Source: Copromyces sp. CBS 386.78
Taxonomy: Eukaryota > Ascomycota > Sordariomycetes > Sordariales > Sordariaceae
Length of the DNA: 64,000 nucleotides
Assembly: GCA_030685235.1 (NCBI GenBank)
Contig: MU839161.1
Span: forward strand, 124,001-188,000
Direction of reading: 5' to 3'
The translations under genes were made by a program, and so were the position numbers. The notes under the pieces are model-generated. The model saw only the letters and a list, made by a program, of their open reading frames with translations, made no database searches and was not told where the DNA came from. Positions 1 to 11,884 of the stretch are shown here, in pieces (position 1 is the stretch's first letter; each line of letters begins with the position of its first letter).

Positions 1-66
1 TTCTTCACAAACCGGTCTTCATCCAACCGCATTGTCGACACGCGATACGCTTCTTTACAGATCACA

Positions 67-1373
67 ATGAGGACAAAAACAAGATTGTGCAAGCAGTTGC
101 TGGCTCAGCGCCGGACTTTCTCGTCCACTGCGCGCCGGTTGGATAACTATGCCTTCATTGGCTTAGGCCAAATGGTACGTCTCCTGCAACTGTTGCTCCT
201 ACTCGGGGTAGGTTGCTAACTGTCAGACCATAGGGCTACCAAATGGCTAGAAACCTACAATCCAAGCTTCCACCAAGCGATATTGTTCGCCTTTATGACA
301 TCAACCGAGGTGCAGCTGAAAAGCTTGCCCAGGAGATGTCGGCACAGCAAGCCGGAGGAGCTTCCGTTCGGGTGGCGGAGAGTGCAGCCGATGCGTCGAG
401 AGAAGCGGTACGTGACACTCACCCTTTACCTTCACACCCCTTTTCCCAAGAGCTTTTATGATGAGTTTGTTCCAAATTCATGAGTTTTTCGAAGTTGGGC
501 CCAGCGTTTTGCTGCGGCTTTGAAGTGATTACTGTTATACAACATAAGCCAATCCTCTGAAAAGCTATCACACCATCCTTGTTACTGTCATTATTCAATG
601 TCCCTGGCGACCCAAGACTGACTGGAATCTTGATATAGGACACGGTTGTAACATGCCTACCCGAACCTCAGCACGTCAAGGCAACATATGAGTCGATCCT
701 AAAGTCGGAGCTATCTGCCCGCCCAGGCCCTCGTCTGTTCATTGACTGCTCGACCATCGACCCTACGTCCTCTCGTGAGGTTGCTGCCGCGGTAGATAAG
801 GCCCTCCCTAACGGACAGGGTCACTTCGTCGATGCCCCAATGTCGGGTGGTGTCGTCGGAGCTACCGCCGGCACGTTGACGTTCATGCTGGGTGCCCCCG
901 AGTCCCTTGTTTCCAGGTCTGAGATCGTCCTGCAGCGCATGGGCAAGCGGGTGTTGCACTGCGGTCCTCAGGGAGCAGGTTTGGCGGCGAAGCTTGCCAA
1001 CAACTACCTGCTAGCAATTGAGAATATTGCCACCGCGGAGGCCATGAATCTGGGTGCCCAATGGGGCCTTGATCCAAAGGTGCTCGCCAGCGTGATCAAT
1101 GTCAGCACTGGAAAGTGCTGGCCCAGTGAAGTCAACAATCCTGTGCCGGGCGTCGTAGAGACTGCCCCAGCCAGCCGCGACTACTCAGGTGGTTTCGGAA
1201 TAGGACTGATGCGCAAGGACTTGAGGCTGGCCATCCTGGCAGCCAAGGAGGCTGATGCTAAGCTTGTACTGGCGGACAAGGCTTCGGAGGTGTACGAGGC
1301 TGCCGAGTCAGAAGAGCGATGCAAGGGCAGAGACTTCTCGGTTGTCTATCGGTGGCTGGGTGGAAAGGAGTAG
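67..1373 (+). CDS. 3-hydroxyisobutyrate dehydrogenase, mitochondrial
   Basis: Exons 67-174, 234-407 and 639-1373 give 338 residues. The enzyme oxidises 3-hydroxyisobutyrate to methylmalonate semialdehyde with NAD+ in valine catabolism, in the mitochondrial matrix. The N-terminus (about 27 residues) is basic and Ser/Thr-rich, like a transit peptide. It leads into the Rossmann motif AFIGLGQMGYQMARNL, which only forms when intron 1 (175-233) is removed. Further family marks are FIDCSTIDP, then DAPMSGGVVGATAGTL (the substrate-binding signature) and GAGLAAKLANNYLLA, which carries the catalytic-type Lys. Intron 2 (408-638) is long for this genome. The ATG at 67 is the first in frame and starts the basic leader. 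The gene converges on the D-amino-acid oxidase gene. Family assignment is firm; the mitochondrial location is inferred from the leader. Confidence 0.93.
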
Positions 1374-1925
1374 ATACTGGCATGAAATATCAGGCTGTCT
1401 GCTTCAACTTTAATCGTTCATTGGTGCACTTTGTGACTTACCTCTTATGTTTTTTTATATCTGCCCCCATATTGTACTAACTATCCGGATGAGTTCTCTA
1501 GGCTACAATCTTTGGCCGTTGTTGACCTTTTATGTATCTCCCTTGATGTCTCCTATCTTAATGCTTACCCCCCTATACCACAAATACTCATTTATTCCAA
1601 CATGTCTTAAACAGTGTGTCTCACAAGTCTGTCGTTCATGTACAGAATTCACGAAACCCGACAACTACTTCCGCAAGGTAAGGCCTTCTGCTCTGCCAAC
1701 TCATAATAGGGACTCGTAATACGCGCTCACGTTTCTGTTCTCATAGATTCCATTATAAAGTTGACTACGTGATCCTGTCAAACACGGACATCCCATTTTG
1801 TGAAGTCCGATATGTTCAGAACAAAGACTCAGAGTCACACTCACCAAAAAGGAGCCACAAATCATTCCCATCAAGACGTTTTCCAACCGTCAAGACATCA
1901 TTATTTATCCAAGAACTCTTACGCT
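1374..1925. other. intergenic, convergent 3' flanks
   Basis: AT-rich 3' flanks of two convergent genes. I see no convincing gene or RNA here. Confidence 0.6.
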
Positions 1926-3172
1926 CTACAACTTAGAGCCCACCTTCAACTCACTTTTGATCTCATCCACCAGCTCCTGCACCCTAAACGCACACCCCCA
2001 GCTGCCCTGATATCCCCACCCACCATGTCCATAGTTATGCACCACCCACGTCCCATCAATCTTCTCCTTCTCGATCCTGACACCTCCCTCTCTATACGGC
2101 CTCAGCCCCACCGCGTGCCTGATCACATCGAGCGCCTCAATACCCTTCCCGCCCGTCAACGCCGGACACGCCTCCACAGCACGCTTCATGATCCTGTTCG
2201 CAATATTCGGATCCGGCACGCCGTCCCAGTTCCCCTTCATGTAAGTTCCACCTAGAATAGTGCCTCCTCCTGCCGCCCGCTGCATGATATAGCACAGCTC
2301 ATCATCATTCCCATCGTCCGTCCCGCTCGTGCACACCATGTTCCCCGCGGCCTCGTTGCGGACGACCACCACCTGTCCCCGGGCAGGGATGACTTTCTTA
2401 TCCATCACGCCGCCCAAGCGACAACTCAACAAACCCGTAGCATTAATAATAACATCCGGCTTTCGGCCCGTGTGACTCAGCTTCTCAGCTTCAGAAATGT
2501 GCTTAAGCACAGCCCGCTTAAACACCACACCCCGCGCCCTGCATTGGCCCACCAGCCAGGGCAGGTAGATGGCCGTGTTGATGCAGACCGAAGTAAATGA
2601 CGAGGCGGAGGACATGCCCTCTGGCAGCTCGGAGGCGGGGAGGTCGACGTAGTCGGGCATCAAGTCTTTAAACCAGGGGTTGCGCACGAAGAGGCCATCG
2701 GAAAGGGGGCCCGCAAAGGCGGCGGCTTCGTCTTTGGCGCGGCGGTAGAGGACGGATTTCTGGAAGTGGATGCCGGCTTCTGGAACGGTCTCGGCGAGGG
2801 CCTTGAGGACCGGCCAGGTTTCGCCTTCCCAGCGGTTGTACTCGAGGGCCATGGGCAGGACGTTGGCGCCCGCGAAGGGAGAGGTGTATTCGGCGTCATA
2901 GTCGCCGGGCATGTGCTTGGCTACGACGGTGATGATGTTGCCGCCTTGGTTGGCGAGTTGGAGGGCGCAGGTGAGGCCACTTACGCCGGCGCTGTGAGAA
3001 GGGAGGTCATTGGGTTAGTGACTGCGATCAGCATGACGACGATTTGGTTTCGTGAGACCATGTGGTGGTATGTTTGGCGTGCGTGGGTACTTGAAGCTTT
3101 TCAAGATTTGATATGATAGCCGATACCGGGGATTGTGAGTGAGACATACCCTACAACAACAATTGTGGACAT
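1926..3172 (-). CDS. D-amino-acid oxidase, peroxisomal
   Basis: Exons run 3172-3150 and 2991-1926 on the minus strand (362 residues), with intron 2992-3149. This flavoenzyme oxidatively deaminates D-amino acids to 2-oxo acids, NH3 and H2O2. Exon 1 is only 23 nt. Splicing completes the FAD dinucleotide-binding start MSTIVVVGAGVSGL (GxGxxG). Near the C-terminus the GLRPYREGG segment carries the Arg that binds the substrate carboxylate in this family, followed by HNYGHGGWGYQGSWG, the FAD-contact region. The protein ends in SKL, a canonical type 1 peroxisomal targeting signal. D-aspartate oxidase is a close relative and cannot be excluded on specificity. The 23-nt exon is easily missed, because without it the protein would begin well inside the FAD domain. 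Confidence 0.93.
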
Positions 3173-4939
3173 GTTGAACAGTGACGAGGTAGGTATGGGA
3201 AGGAGGCTAAGTTCGGAGAGCCAACGGGTGGATGAAATGTTCACCAAGAGTCAATGAAAAGGAAAAACCGCAACAGGTCTAAGCAGCCTTTATATGAGCT
3301 ACTTTTGGCTTCCTTTGCGGGTTGTTTCGGCTATTATCTCTTGAGTTTTCGTGAATCATATCAACATGATCAAACCTCAAATCAGCCATGCGATCCCGAT
3401 CCGGACCGTCTCTTATCTCCAGAATTTTAGAGGATTCCACCGGCCGGTCCCCTCCCCGTCCTCGGCGCGAGTCGAACGGTCCCACGGCATGCATGCTGTT
3501 GGACGTTTCCTCGCACGTTCGTACATCGCAAGTCCGGTCCATCAGGGGTCCAGTGTGACTTATGCCAGGAGTGAAGGAATAGGTGGTCTTGGTCTTTTTG
3601 TCGACCTAAATGGGGATGGGAGCTCCAGCATGTCCCCGCACGCGCTGTACCTATGTAGCATCCACTGATGGTCCGTGCCGATAAGAGGTCTAGCCCTCCG
3701 TGGGCCGTACACAAAAGGGCGCGCCCTAGCGGACTCCGCTACGGGCAACCCGCGTTCCCGAGCGTGAACCCCGCCTGACTCTAACCTCACTCCCGTCCCG
3801 CCCTTCTCCTCCTTGGCCTGCTTGGCGATATGCCATCTCTTTCTTTCTTTTTGAAATTGACCCCATTCGGACTACTTGATTCCCAGATCCTGTGAGGCAT
3901 GTACACTACATGGGAATGGCACAACATAGTATTCCAAGTCATCATGACACCCCCTGTTTCGGATTTCCAGCCAGCATGGCGATATCGGTGCCTCGAGCCC
4001 TCGTCTCGGTGCATGCTCGCTGGCGTGCGTAGGGCTGAGCACGCTGGAATGTTGGACCCTTCCCCACACATCCATCTCTTCTGTTGCTAGCTTCGACCGA
4101 GTTCACGTTCCAGATACACATGCGAATGGTAGTGAGCCTAGAGCATGTTACGGTCAGTACATTACACATCCAGGCGTCTTCATTATACCTCTTCTTAAAT
4201 GCAAGAATTACCATGCTTTGTGATCCCTAGAACAGTTTCGCGACGGCCTTTTCTTTCTAGCCAAAGCGAGGCGTATCGGACTATCCAAGTTCGGTTTGTT
4301 TTTGCGACCACTTCGACATGCGAAACTGCCATCTTTCTTAAAACCTCGGACTTGGAGCGTTCAATCGTCCGTACGATTGGTTCATGAGCGGGATCGCAAA
4401 CCAGTCACTCCCTAACTCAACAAGATTGGCTCTGCACCACCACCTTCACTGTGCCACCCAGCCACGGCAACAACGATCATCTATTCCAACAATCTCGATC
4501 CGGCCGGAAGGGACGGCGCAATCTATCTCCAAACTGGGCCAATAGCTTCGCCCTAATATCTCACTTAGATATGCTTGCTATTAAGGGTCAGGCTGCAGCG
4601 GACAAGCCGCCTAACCCCCGCCGTTCAGCTGGGAACCGTTGCTGGGTGCGCCAGCAAAATCCCACTGCCGAAGGCTGACGGGACCAAGGCACTGGAGTCC
4701 TCGGGTATTACCCATTTCTACTCACACTTCGCTGATCTGGGGAAACCAGTTCTTGTATCCCTTCGAATGCTTTCATCCTTCGAATAATCGACGCTTCATT
4801 CCACACGAGTGATCACCATCAACTCTTCGAGTGGCTGTTCTGCTCTTGCCCAACGTTTGACGCAAATCAACATCATGCAGACCGAAAGGTGATGACACCT
4901 TCCCAGTAGCACTCACATCCGACCCATTGTTTTATTTCA
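3173..4939. other. intergenic, no gene recognised
   Basis: About 1.8 kb between divergent genes (D-amino-acid oxidase and the membrane protein). It should hold both promoters. All open frames here are short, lack family-like composition and overlap each other, so none is called. Confidence 0.5.
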
Positions 4940-7574
4940 ATGCCGAACACACCCGGTCAGGACGAGGTCCATTCCTTCAGGGAGTGGGCTTCTAATCCTC
5001 ACACTCCCATACGAGGCAGCCCCATGCCCAACGAAGCCCGAGGTTATTCCTCCCACCACGAGCATCGACCAGATAGCGGACAGGCTGCTGCTACGGGAAC
5101 ACTCAATATCACTCGGGATACGGTGATGTATTCACTACACCACACAGCATCTACGACTACGGCAAACCCGTCTCCCCTTATCCAGATGCCTCATTAGTCC
5201 CTCCTGGTTCGATATACCAGCGACACGATGATTCTGAAACCAAACTCTTGCACGAGAACCTTTGGCAACAGCAGACTAAAGGGACCTCCCAACCGGTCAA
5301 CTTTTCAACCGTCCCCCTGACTTCACAGAGCTTGGGTCCTCCTCCTCTCATCAGGAGTGCAACAAATCGACTTTCCCGACAAAGGGGACCCTCCAGATGC
5401 GCCTGCTGGCCATGGCGATGGAGGAAATCATGGAACATGTACCTCTGCCTTCTCTTCGGCGTGGCGTGTGCTGCTTCACATCACTTCTACTACTGGTCAC
5501 TTGATGGACGGCCGGCTACGAACCAAATCAAGATGATGCGTTATGGAACCATGTTGGCCTTCGGAGCGAAAGCAGGCCTGAGCGCTGCCGTCATTGTGGC
5601 TTTCCGGCAGAGGGTATGGACGACGGTTCGAAAACGGTTCATGACTGTCGGCGCTCTGGATGCCTTGTTTTCAGCTACCGAGGACTCGCAAGCTGTGATG
5701 AGTTGGGAGATGGTTCAGAGCGCAAAAGTGGCGGCGTTGCTGGCCGCATATGTGTGGTAAGTTTTTTTCCTTGTTGTGTCATTTTTGAGTCAAGGAGGCG
5801 AAGAGATACTTACATGTGCACAAGGTTGGCACCACTCGTGGTAGTCCTTACTTCGAACACTCTTCTAGTCGTTCCCAGGAGGATTATGGTCTCCGAGATG
5901 TGCCCAGGAGTTAGGACGCTCAACTTTACGTTCGAAGAGACTTACGAGTGGAGGAAACCTCTCAAGATCGACCGGCTGTATGAGATTCCTCTGTCCCTAT
6001 GGAATACCACCAAGGAGCCAGAGAAAGACACTCCAGGATGGTTCGACTACTACACCGCGCCCAACCCGACTTTTCAGAATACAGCCACTATCGGCTCCTT
6101 TCTCGAAGAGGCCGTCATGAGAAAGAACGCACCCATCGAAACCTGCGGGAGTGGCTGGAACTGCTCTTTCGAGATCCAATTCACCGCTCCAGCATACAAG
6201 TGCACCAACCTGACCGGCAGCGATGTCGATTCCAAAGTCACCACCCTAACCCAACTATCCGGAAGCATCGCGCCGCCCTTCAACACGGACGTCCTCCTCC
6301 CCAAGGGGAAGTTCACCTACTACGCCTTCACCAGCGGCGGCGAATACTCCACCACGCAAATGAAAGAAGTCGACATCGGCGGGCGACCAACCATGAAACC
6401 TCCCTTTCCCGAACACATGGGCGCCTTTCGCACCGAGCCCATCATCTGGATCGGCTACGTCACCCTCTCCGACGGGTGGTTGTCCAAAGCCAAAGCCAAC
6501 GACACCACAGGTAACACCCCCTTGATCCCCTCCAACTCCTCCGACCCAGCCTGGTCCACCTATTTCACCCCGCACATGTTCGCCTGCGAGAACTACGAAT
6601 CAAACTACACCGTTCGCATAAACTACACCGACGCCGCCCAGTCCACCACCGTGACCAAGGTAGCCCACCTCCGTCCCGTGATCAACACGACCTACCTCCC
6701 ACACATAGACGCCAACGACGGCACAGCCGACAACGTCACCGCTTCTCCTCCCGAGAACTACATCCTCCCCACATCTGTGGCCCAATACCGACGCACAGCC
6801 GCCTACCACTCCCTAGGATTCATGCTCCGCGACCAAATCAACGGCACGGTGGGAATAGGCGACGACCGCGACAACCTCGTCAACCCCATCGCCAACACCA
6901 AAGCCATCCAGACCAACCGCCTGCTCGACTACGGCAACAATTATTTCCCCTACCCGGACATCCAAAGGCGAATCCAAAAGTTTTACCAGGACATCATCTT
7001 GTCTGTGCTGGGAAACCCCCAGTTTGCGAGCGTCGTCTGGGCTGCTAAACCGGGCGAACAGAGCGGGGTGACGTTTAATGTCCCGGACTATAGTAAGAGG
7101 CCGATGACGGACGAGGAAAGGGGCTACCTGTACCCGTGCACCAAGTTCCGGATGGCGCTGGTGTACAAGTCTAATGCGAGGCTGTTGTGGATTGTGTACT
7201 CCATCTCGATCGCGCTGGCGGTAGCGGGGTTGGTGGTAGGGGCGTTGGCGTTGAGGGAGAATGGGGGCGTGGTGAGGGATACCAAGTTTTCGAGCATCGT
7301 GGCGGCGACGAGGGGGAGCGGGTTGGGGAGGGTGAGGTGGACGGATGGGACTGATGGCACTGGGGTTTCTGTTGGAGATGGGGTGCCGGAGGAGGTTAAG
7401 GGATGGAGGATGGGATATGGGGTTGTTGATGCTGGAGCTGGTGAGGGTCGGTTGGATGTGGGAGACGGATTTATAGGAGGAGGACGGACGGTGTATGGAT
7501 TTGGGTTTGAAGGGGATGTGAGACAGTTGAGGAGGACCCCGAGTTTAGTACAGTTGACGACGTTGGGGAAGTAG
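4940..7574 (+). CDS. large fungal membrane protein with N-glycosylated ectodomain
   Basis: I recognise the layout as a lineage-specific ascomycete membrane-protein family, but no function. The certain part is exon 5221-5756, intron 5757-5824 (GTAAGT/AAG) and exon 5825-7574. It has three hydrophobic segments (near MYLCLLFGVACAASHHFYYW, then YGTMLAFGAKAGLSAAVIVAF, then the stretch across the splice AALLAAYVW/LAPLVVVLTSNTLLVV). A roughly 430-residue lumenal or extracellular region follows, with many N-x-S/T sites (NFT, NTT, NCS, NLT, NDT, NSS, NYT, NVT, NGT). Near the C-terminus comes a last helix (LWIVYSISIALAVAGLVVGAL) and a Gly-rich tail. The 5' end is uncertain: the ATG at 4940 opens a frame that joins the main frame only through a putative 98-nt intron (5123-5220), which gives 822 residues. 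Confidence 0.7.
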
Positions 7575-7911
7575 GCTCGATACATACGTAGTGTTGGGGT
7601 ACACTACTGATTCTTCTTCTTTCTCGTATCGGGAACTAGTGGTGCTTGTGTGCCGGCGGAAGTCCTTATCCTCGTCGGGCTGTAATTCGATGGTAAGTAA
7701 CAATCACGCAGTCTTGACACACTTACCAAAGGCTAGCCAGCCGGGTCCCGGACAGCCTCGCATCCCAGCCCTCCGCACATGCGCGCATGTAGCAGGTGCT
7801 CACAGGGAGTAGTTCCTAGTTGCTTGTTTCAAGACCTTTCATTGCCTATCTATCTCTAGGTATCATCTTGTCATATCCATCCCATTATATATCTCTCTCT
7901 ACGTGCTTAAT
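7575..7911. other. intergenic, convergent 3' flanks
   Basis: 337 bases between convergent genes. The sequence is pyrimidine-rich with no recognisable gene. Confidence 0.5.
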
Positions 7912-8690
7912 TTAAAGGTGCTTGGTGATGGTCGCGAGAAGGGCAGGGGGGTTGGCACCGACGAACTCGTCAGCCTTCTCGCCGTCCTTGAAGATAACGA
8001 AAGTGGGCATGGCGCGGATGCCGAGCTCCTGGGCGAGGTCGGGAAGGGCGTCGACGTCGAACTTGGCGAAGTAGACGGCGTCCTTGAACTGGGGCTCCTC
8101 GGACCACCTTTAAGAGAGAGAGAGAGGGTGACGGTTAGCCACTATTTTGATACGTATGTGAGGTAGGTAATGGGAAATAGTGTTGCGCTCGCGCGTCATG
8201 CATCACGACAGAGATGGGGGGTAAGCACAAGGCCGGGGCTGGGACTACTGAAATCGAAGGGAACGTACTTGGCGATCTGGGGAGCGATAGCCTTGCAAGG
8301 GCCGCACCAGGTAGCGAAAGCGTCGAGGATGACGATCTGGTTCTGGGCAATGGCCTCCTTGAACTCCTCGGTGCTGTTGTATACGAGATATTGTCAGTCA
8401 TTGTGTGCATTACTGGTAGACGGGAATGCGCCGGCGCAAGCAGCAGCAGCAGCAACATCCAAGGCAGCATTGCGCCGCGATGCCATTGACAGCTCCAAGC
8501 TTGGCTTCCATCACAGCCTCGGAAGGGAGAGAGGAGGGGGGAACAAATAGAGAACTCACGTAGCAATGTTGTGGACAGTCATCTTGGGCGACGAAGTGGT
8601 GAAGAAGCGGGAAGCGTTTGTGGTAATAGGGCGAGAAGTAGCTCTGGTGATGTTGCTGACGGCAGGTCTGATGAATCTGGAGGAGAACAT
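7912..8690 (-). CDS. thioredoxin with mitochondrial leader
   Basis: Exons 8690-8560, 8373-8269 and 8107-7912 give 143 residues. Thioredoxins reduce protein disulfides through the active-site dithiol, here FATWCGPCKAI (WCGPC), followed by the structural cis-proline segment MPTFVIFKDG. The first roughly 36 residues are rich in Arg, Ser and Thr with no acidic residue, typical of a mitochondrial presequence. A second in-frame ATG at codon 37 (KMTVHNIAT) would by itself give a standard 107-residue cytosolic thioredoxin. Introns 8374-8559 and 8108-8268 are long compared with the exons. The start at 8690 was chosen because it opens the leader; the reading frame extends upstream but has no further ATG. 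Confidence 0.95.
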
Positions 8691-9720
8691 GGTGTAGGAG
8701 GTTTGAGAGGGGGAGGGGAAGAGGGGTTTTTTACGGTAAAATCGCAACAGAAGGCTGTGCTCTTTTTACGAGAGAAAAGGCACTGTGACTGCACTGCACT
8801 GCCGATGGCTGCCAGAGAAACGGTACGGTACACTCACGCAAGGGGCGGCACATGGAAGGAAGCTCTTGGCTGCTGTTGCCCTTGTCCACTGCGCAGCGCA
8901 AAAGGAGCTTACGGGAGCAGAGCAGCAAGTCAACAGTGGTGGAGCCTTCTCGATGTCCCTTGATGATGTAAGAAAGTCTCCATTTGTCAGGTCCCGCCGA
9001 TGACGCGAACGGGGACCTTTGCCGCCTAATAATTGACCCCGCCATCCACCAATTGCATCTGAACATATCCCATCTTTCCCCTCTCGTTCTCAATCAACAA
9101 TGTCCTCTTCAATCCATTCTTACAAATCGCCATCTACTCGGTTAATTATCTATTTACTCATAACTCCTAGCATGTCTAAGTCCCTCCGTCAATCGACAAG
9201 GCTGCACCAATGTCTTGAACTTGTACATCCTGTCAGCTCTTCGTCAACGCACGTCATTGCACGGCCTTAGCTGCTTATCTTGCATTCTGTGGCGGGGGCG
9301 CAGTCATCCAGAACACCCTCCAGTCGGCCGTTTCAGGGCTGAGGTCTTGGAGTCTGAGATGCCCGCGCTTCAGTCACACACGTGCATCCAGAAAGCCTTA
9401 CCATTGCTCATTCTGTGCCTCGTGGACGTTATGGAAGGTTGGGTTGAAATTATACCTGATAGGATTCATGGCATTTTCTACTGACCTCCAGGCCGAAACT
9501 CGATCGGGACAACATCAAACATCAACACCATGGACGACAGTGTGGCTGAACGTTGAGAATGCTGCGTGTGGATCCCTTCAGGGGTAAACAAAACATCGGC
9601 GCCCATCGCCAGGGCAACCATCTCCTCTCGTTCCATCTCGTCCAGCATTACGGATGTTCAATTGAACTTCACACAGAATACATCTCTCCTTCTCATCGGT
9701 TACCTTCACATTATCAGAGT
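8691..9720. other. intergenic, no gene recognised
   Basis: Promoter side of the thioredoxin gene and 3' side of the next minus-strand gene. Open frames are short and not protein-like. Confidence 0.5.
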
Positions 9721-10446
9721 CTACGTGGGAACGGCGACCAAGGTTACTTTGATACAGAATCGGTTCGGATCGTTCTCTGTTGTTCATCGGTTAACCAACC
9801 AGCCAATTTACAGCCACTCACCCCGGACATGGAGTTGACAAGCTGAAAGCCTGAAACTTACTCGTGTTTCCCGGAGGATAATACCGGAACTCATGACTGC
9901 CATCGAACGAAGGCCGCACGCAAATCCAGCCTCCGGGCGTCGCATTCTGCTTCCCTACGAATCGCAACTCAGTCTGCAACTGGTCGGTGTCCGGGTTGCA
10001 TCCATATGTCGGCTGGAAGAGGGCTCTCGGGTCGCCGCGTTCCGTCATGAACATCTTGACAGTGTCGTCGACGTTGGATTCCTGTGCATTGGAAGAAATC
10101 AGCTCTGTCCTTCTTAGCGAATATCTTTCTCGTCCCACAGGAAATGCGAAAAGCTTACCTCGCCGCCAATGACAGCATTGATGGAGACCCAGTTGATCGA
10201 ACCATTGATGAGAAGCAGGTTGCTAGTGGTTTCGCCCACTTGCGGCGAACCTCCGACATACAGATGCCGATCACCACCCCCAGAGACCATCAGGTTCATA
10301 TACTTGTTATGGACTTCAGGATAGGAGGTATTCTGGACTTGGACACGGAAGTTGGTGGCAATGTTGTTGGAGGAAAGTGGTGTGCCTGGGATCGTGCAAG
10401 CGGTTGCGGTCGTGATGAGGGCCGTTAAGCCTAGGAAGAACCTCAT
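9721..10446 (-). CDS. small secreted protein, fungal family
   Basis: Exons 10446-10159, 10081-9862 and 9776-9721 give 187 residues. The protein opens with a signal peptide (MRFFLGLTALITTATAC) and has no membrane anchor, so it is probably secreted. It contains NFRVQVQN, NKYMNLMVSGGGDRHLYVGG, TVKMFMTERGDPRA, YGCNPDTDQLQTEL and FRYYPPGNT. I recall this pattern from a widespread ascomycete family of unknown function (a DUF79xx-type domain; number not certain). The last exon is only 56 nt. It was found because it restores the family ending with a final Cys and hydrophobic strand (FCIKVTLVAVPT) in frame. Reading through the GTAAGT at 9861-9856 instead gives an unrelated short tail ending at 9818. 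Mature cysteines could form disulfides. No enzymatic motif is visible. Confidence 0.8.
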
Positions 10447-11884
10447 TGTGCGTTTTGGTTAACTGAAGAACAAGGACGAGACAAGAGCAGTACTCAGACC
10501 AAACATCATCGACCCGAGTCGGTTGGATGTACGGGCATGCTCGCTTTATATCTTACCACGGCACGAAGGGCTACGCATGTTTGTCAAACACAACGGCCAA
10601 CCCACCCCTTACGCTGTGCTTCCCCATGGGGCATATAAAAACGATATGCCAACAGTCAGCGGCACGACATTGATCGTCCCGCTCCACTCGAAAGCAGCGA
10701 TGCAGACAGGCCAAATCGAACAAAGTAAACAACAAAGCAAAGGGCGGGGAAGGCAAGCACCGGTTTCCAAGTGTCTAATGTTACGCGGAGCTTGCCCAAG
10801 GCGCATATAGGAACGATAAGGCAACGCTCACCGATGGTCTCGCTCGACTCGAGAGCGATGATCTTACAGCGTTAAGCGCGCCAGTCGCTTATTCAGGTCT
10901 CGTATACGTGCAGATATAATGCTTCCTCCAAGTAAGCGGAGGCCTTGACAAGTCTCCATTGGCTACTAAGAGCAAAGTGCGGTAGTAGTATTGAGGAGGT
11001 AGTAGGTCGGTCTGCGTGTGTTGCACCCTCTTGGAGGACTTCCGAGGTTACAGATCTAGCTGATGGAGGCATATGATTGAGGAGATGGCACAACATGATG
11101 CCGTCGAATGTTGGTAAATACCTGGCTTTGCAGGCTGGAAATTGACATATTGACTGGTAAGCCCGGAGGTGAGGATTAGCCCTCGGGAGTCGGGTCATCA
11201 TTATAGTAATCTTTCCCGTCTTGCCTAGACCCTGGAATGTTTTCTATCATGTGCCACCAACTACATATGTCGTGTAACGAGAGTTGATTCGTATACTTGT
11301 CTCCGCAATGTCAAAGAGAATTTGAATGCGGCCAACCAATTGCAAATTACCCGATATACGATGGTTATCTACTTCCAATGCGTACGATATTTTACCAGGG
11401 CTTCTTCCGCTGAACCGTTCTTCTCCTATCCATGGACTCGGAGACCCCAAAAGCGGGGGTCCCAGCAATTATCTCGCATCTGTCCACGGGAAATGACAAG
11501 GCAACGAACGTCCGTGATACAACATATGCTGCCTCATACAGGGTTTCCTCAGCCCCAGACCCCCAGTCAAGGTTTCTACACCGAGAGAGAGAACCTTGCG
11601 GGCTGCCTGGGTCACCACACATCATCTTCAAAGCATTTGGTAGGGAACAGGCTAGTTCATACCTCTATTTTCTATACCATCCCCGAGAATACCGCTTGCT
11701 TCTTTTATATTTCTAAGACGAGGAATCCCGAAGTGTGATGGTAGCCTGCTACTAATCACCCAACCAGCCATGCCTCTATCCAGTCTATGTAGTGTCGAGA
11801 AACCCCAATGCCTAGAGAAAAAAGGAACGAAAACAGACCAACAGACAGACCAGCTCCTGTCGCTAGAGCCTAGAGGTGGCTAGC
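10447..11884. other. intergenic with a diverged duplicated segment
   Basis: 1.4 kb upstream of the secreted-protein gene. Segments 10619-10704 and 10791-10865 resemble each other. Otherwise no gene is recognised. Confidence 0.45.

Noticed and set aside
3437..3500. Possible tRNA (GTTCGACTC on the minus strand)
   Set aside because: No matching A box, acceptor stem or cloverleaf could be found around it.
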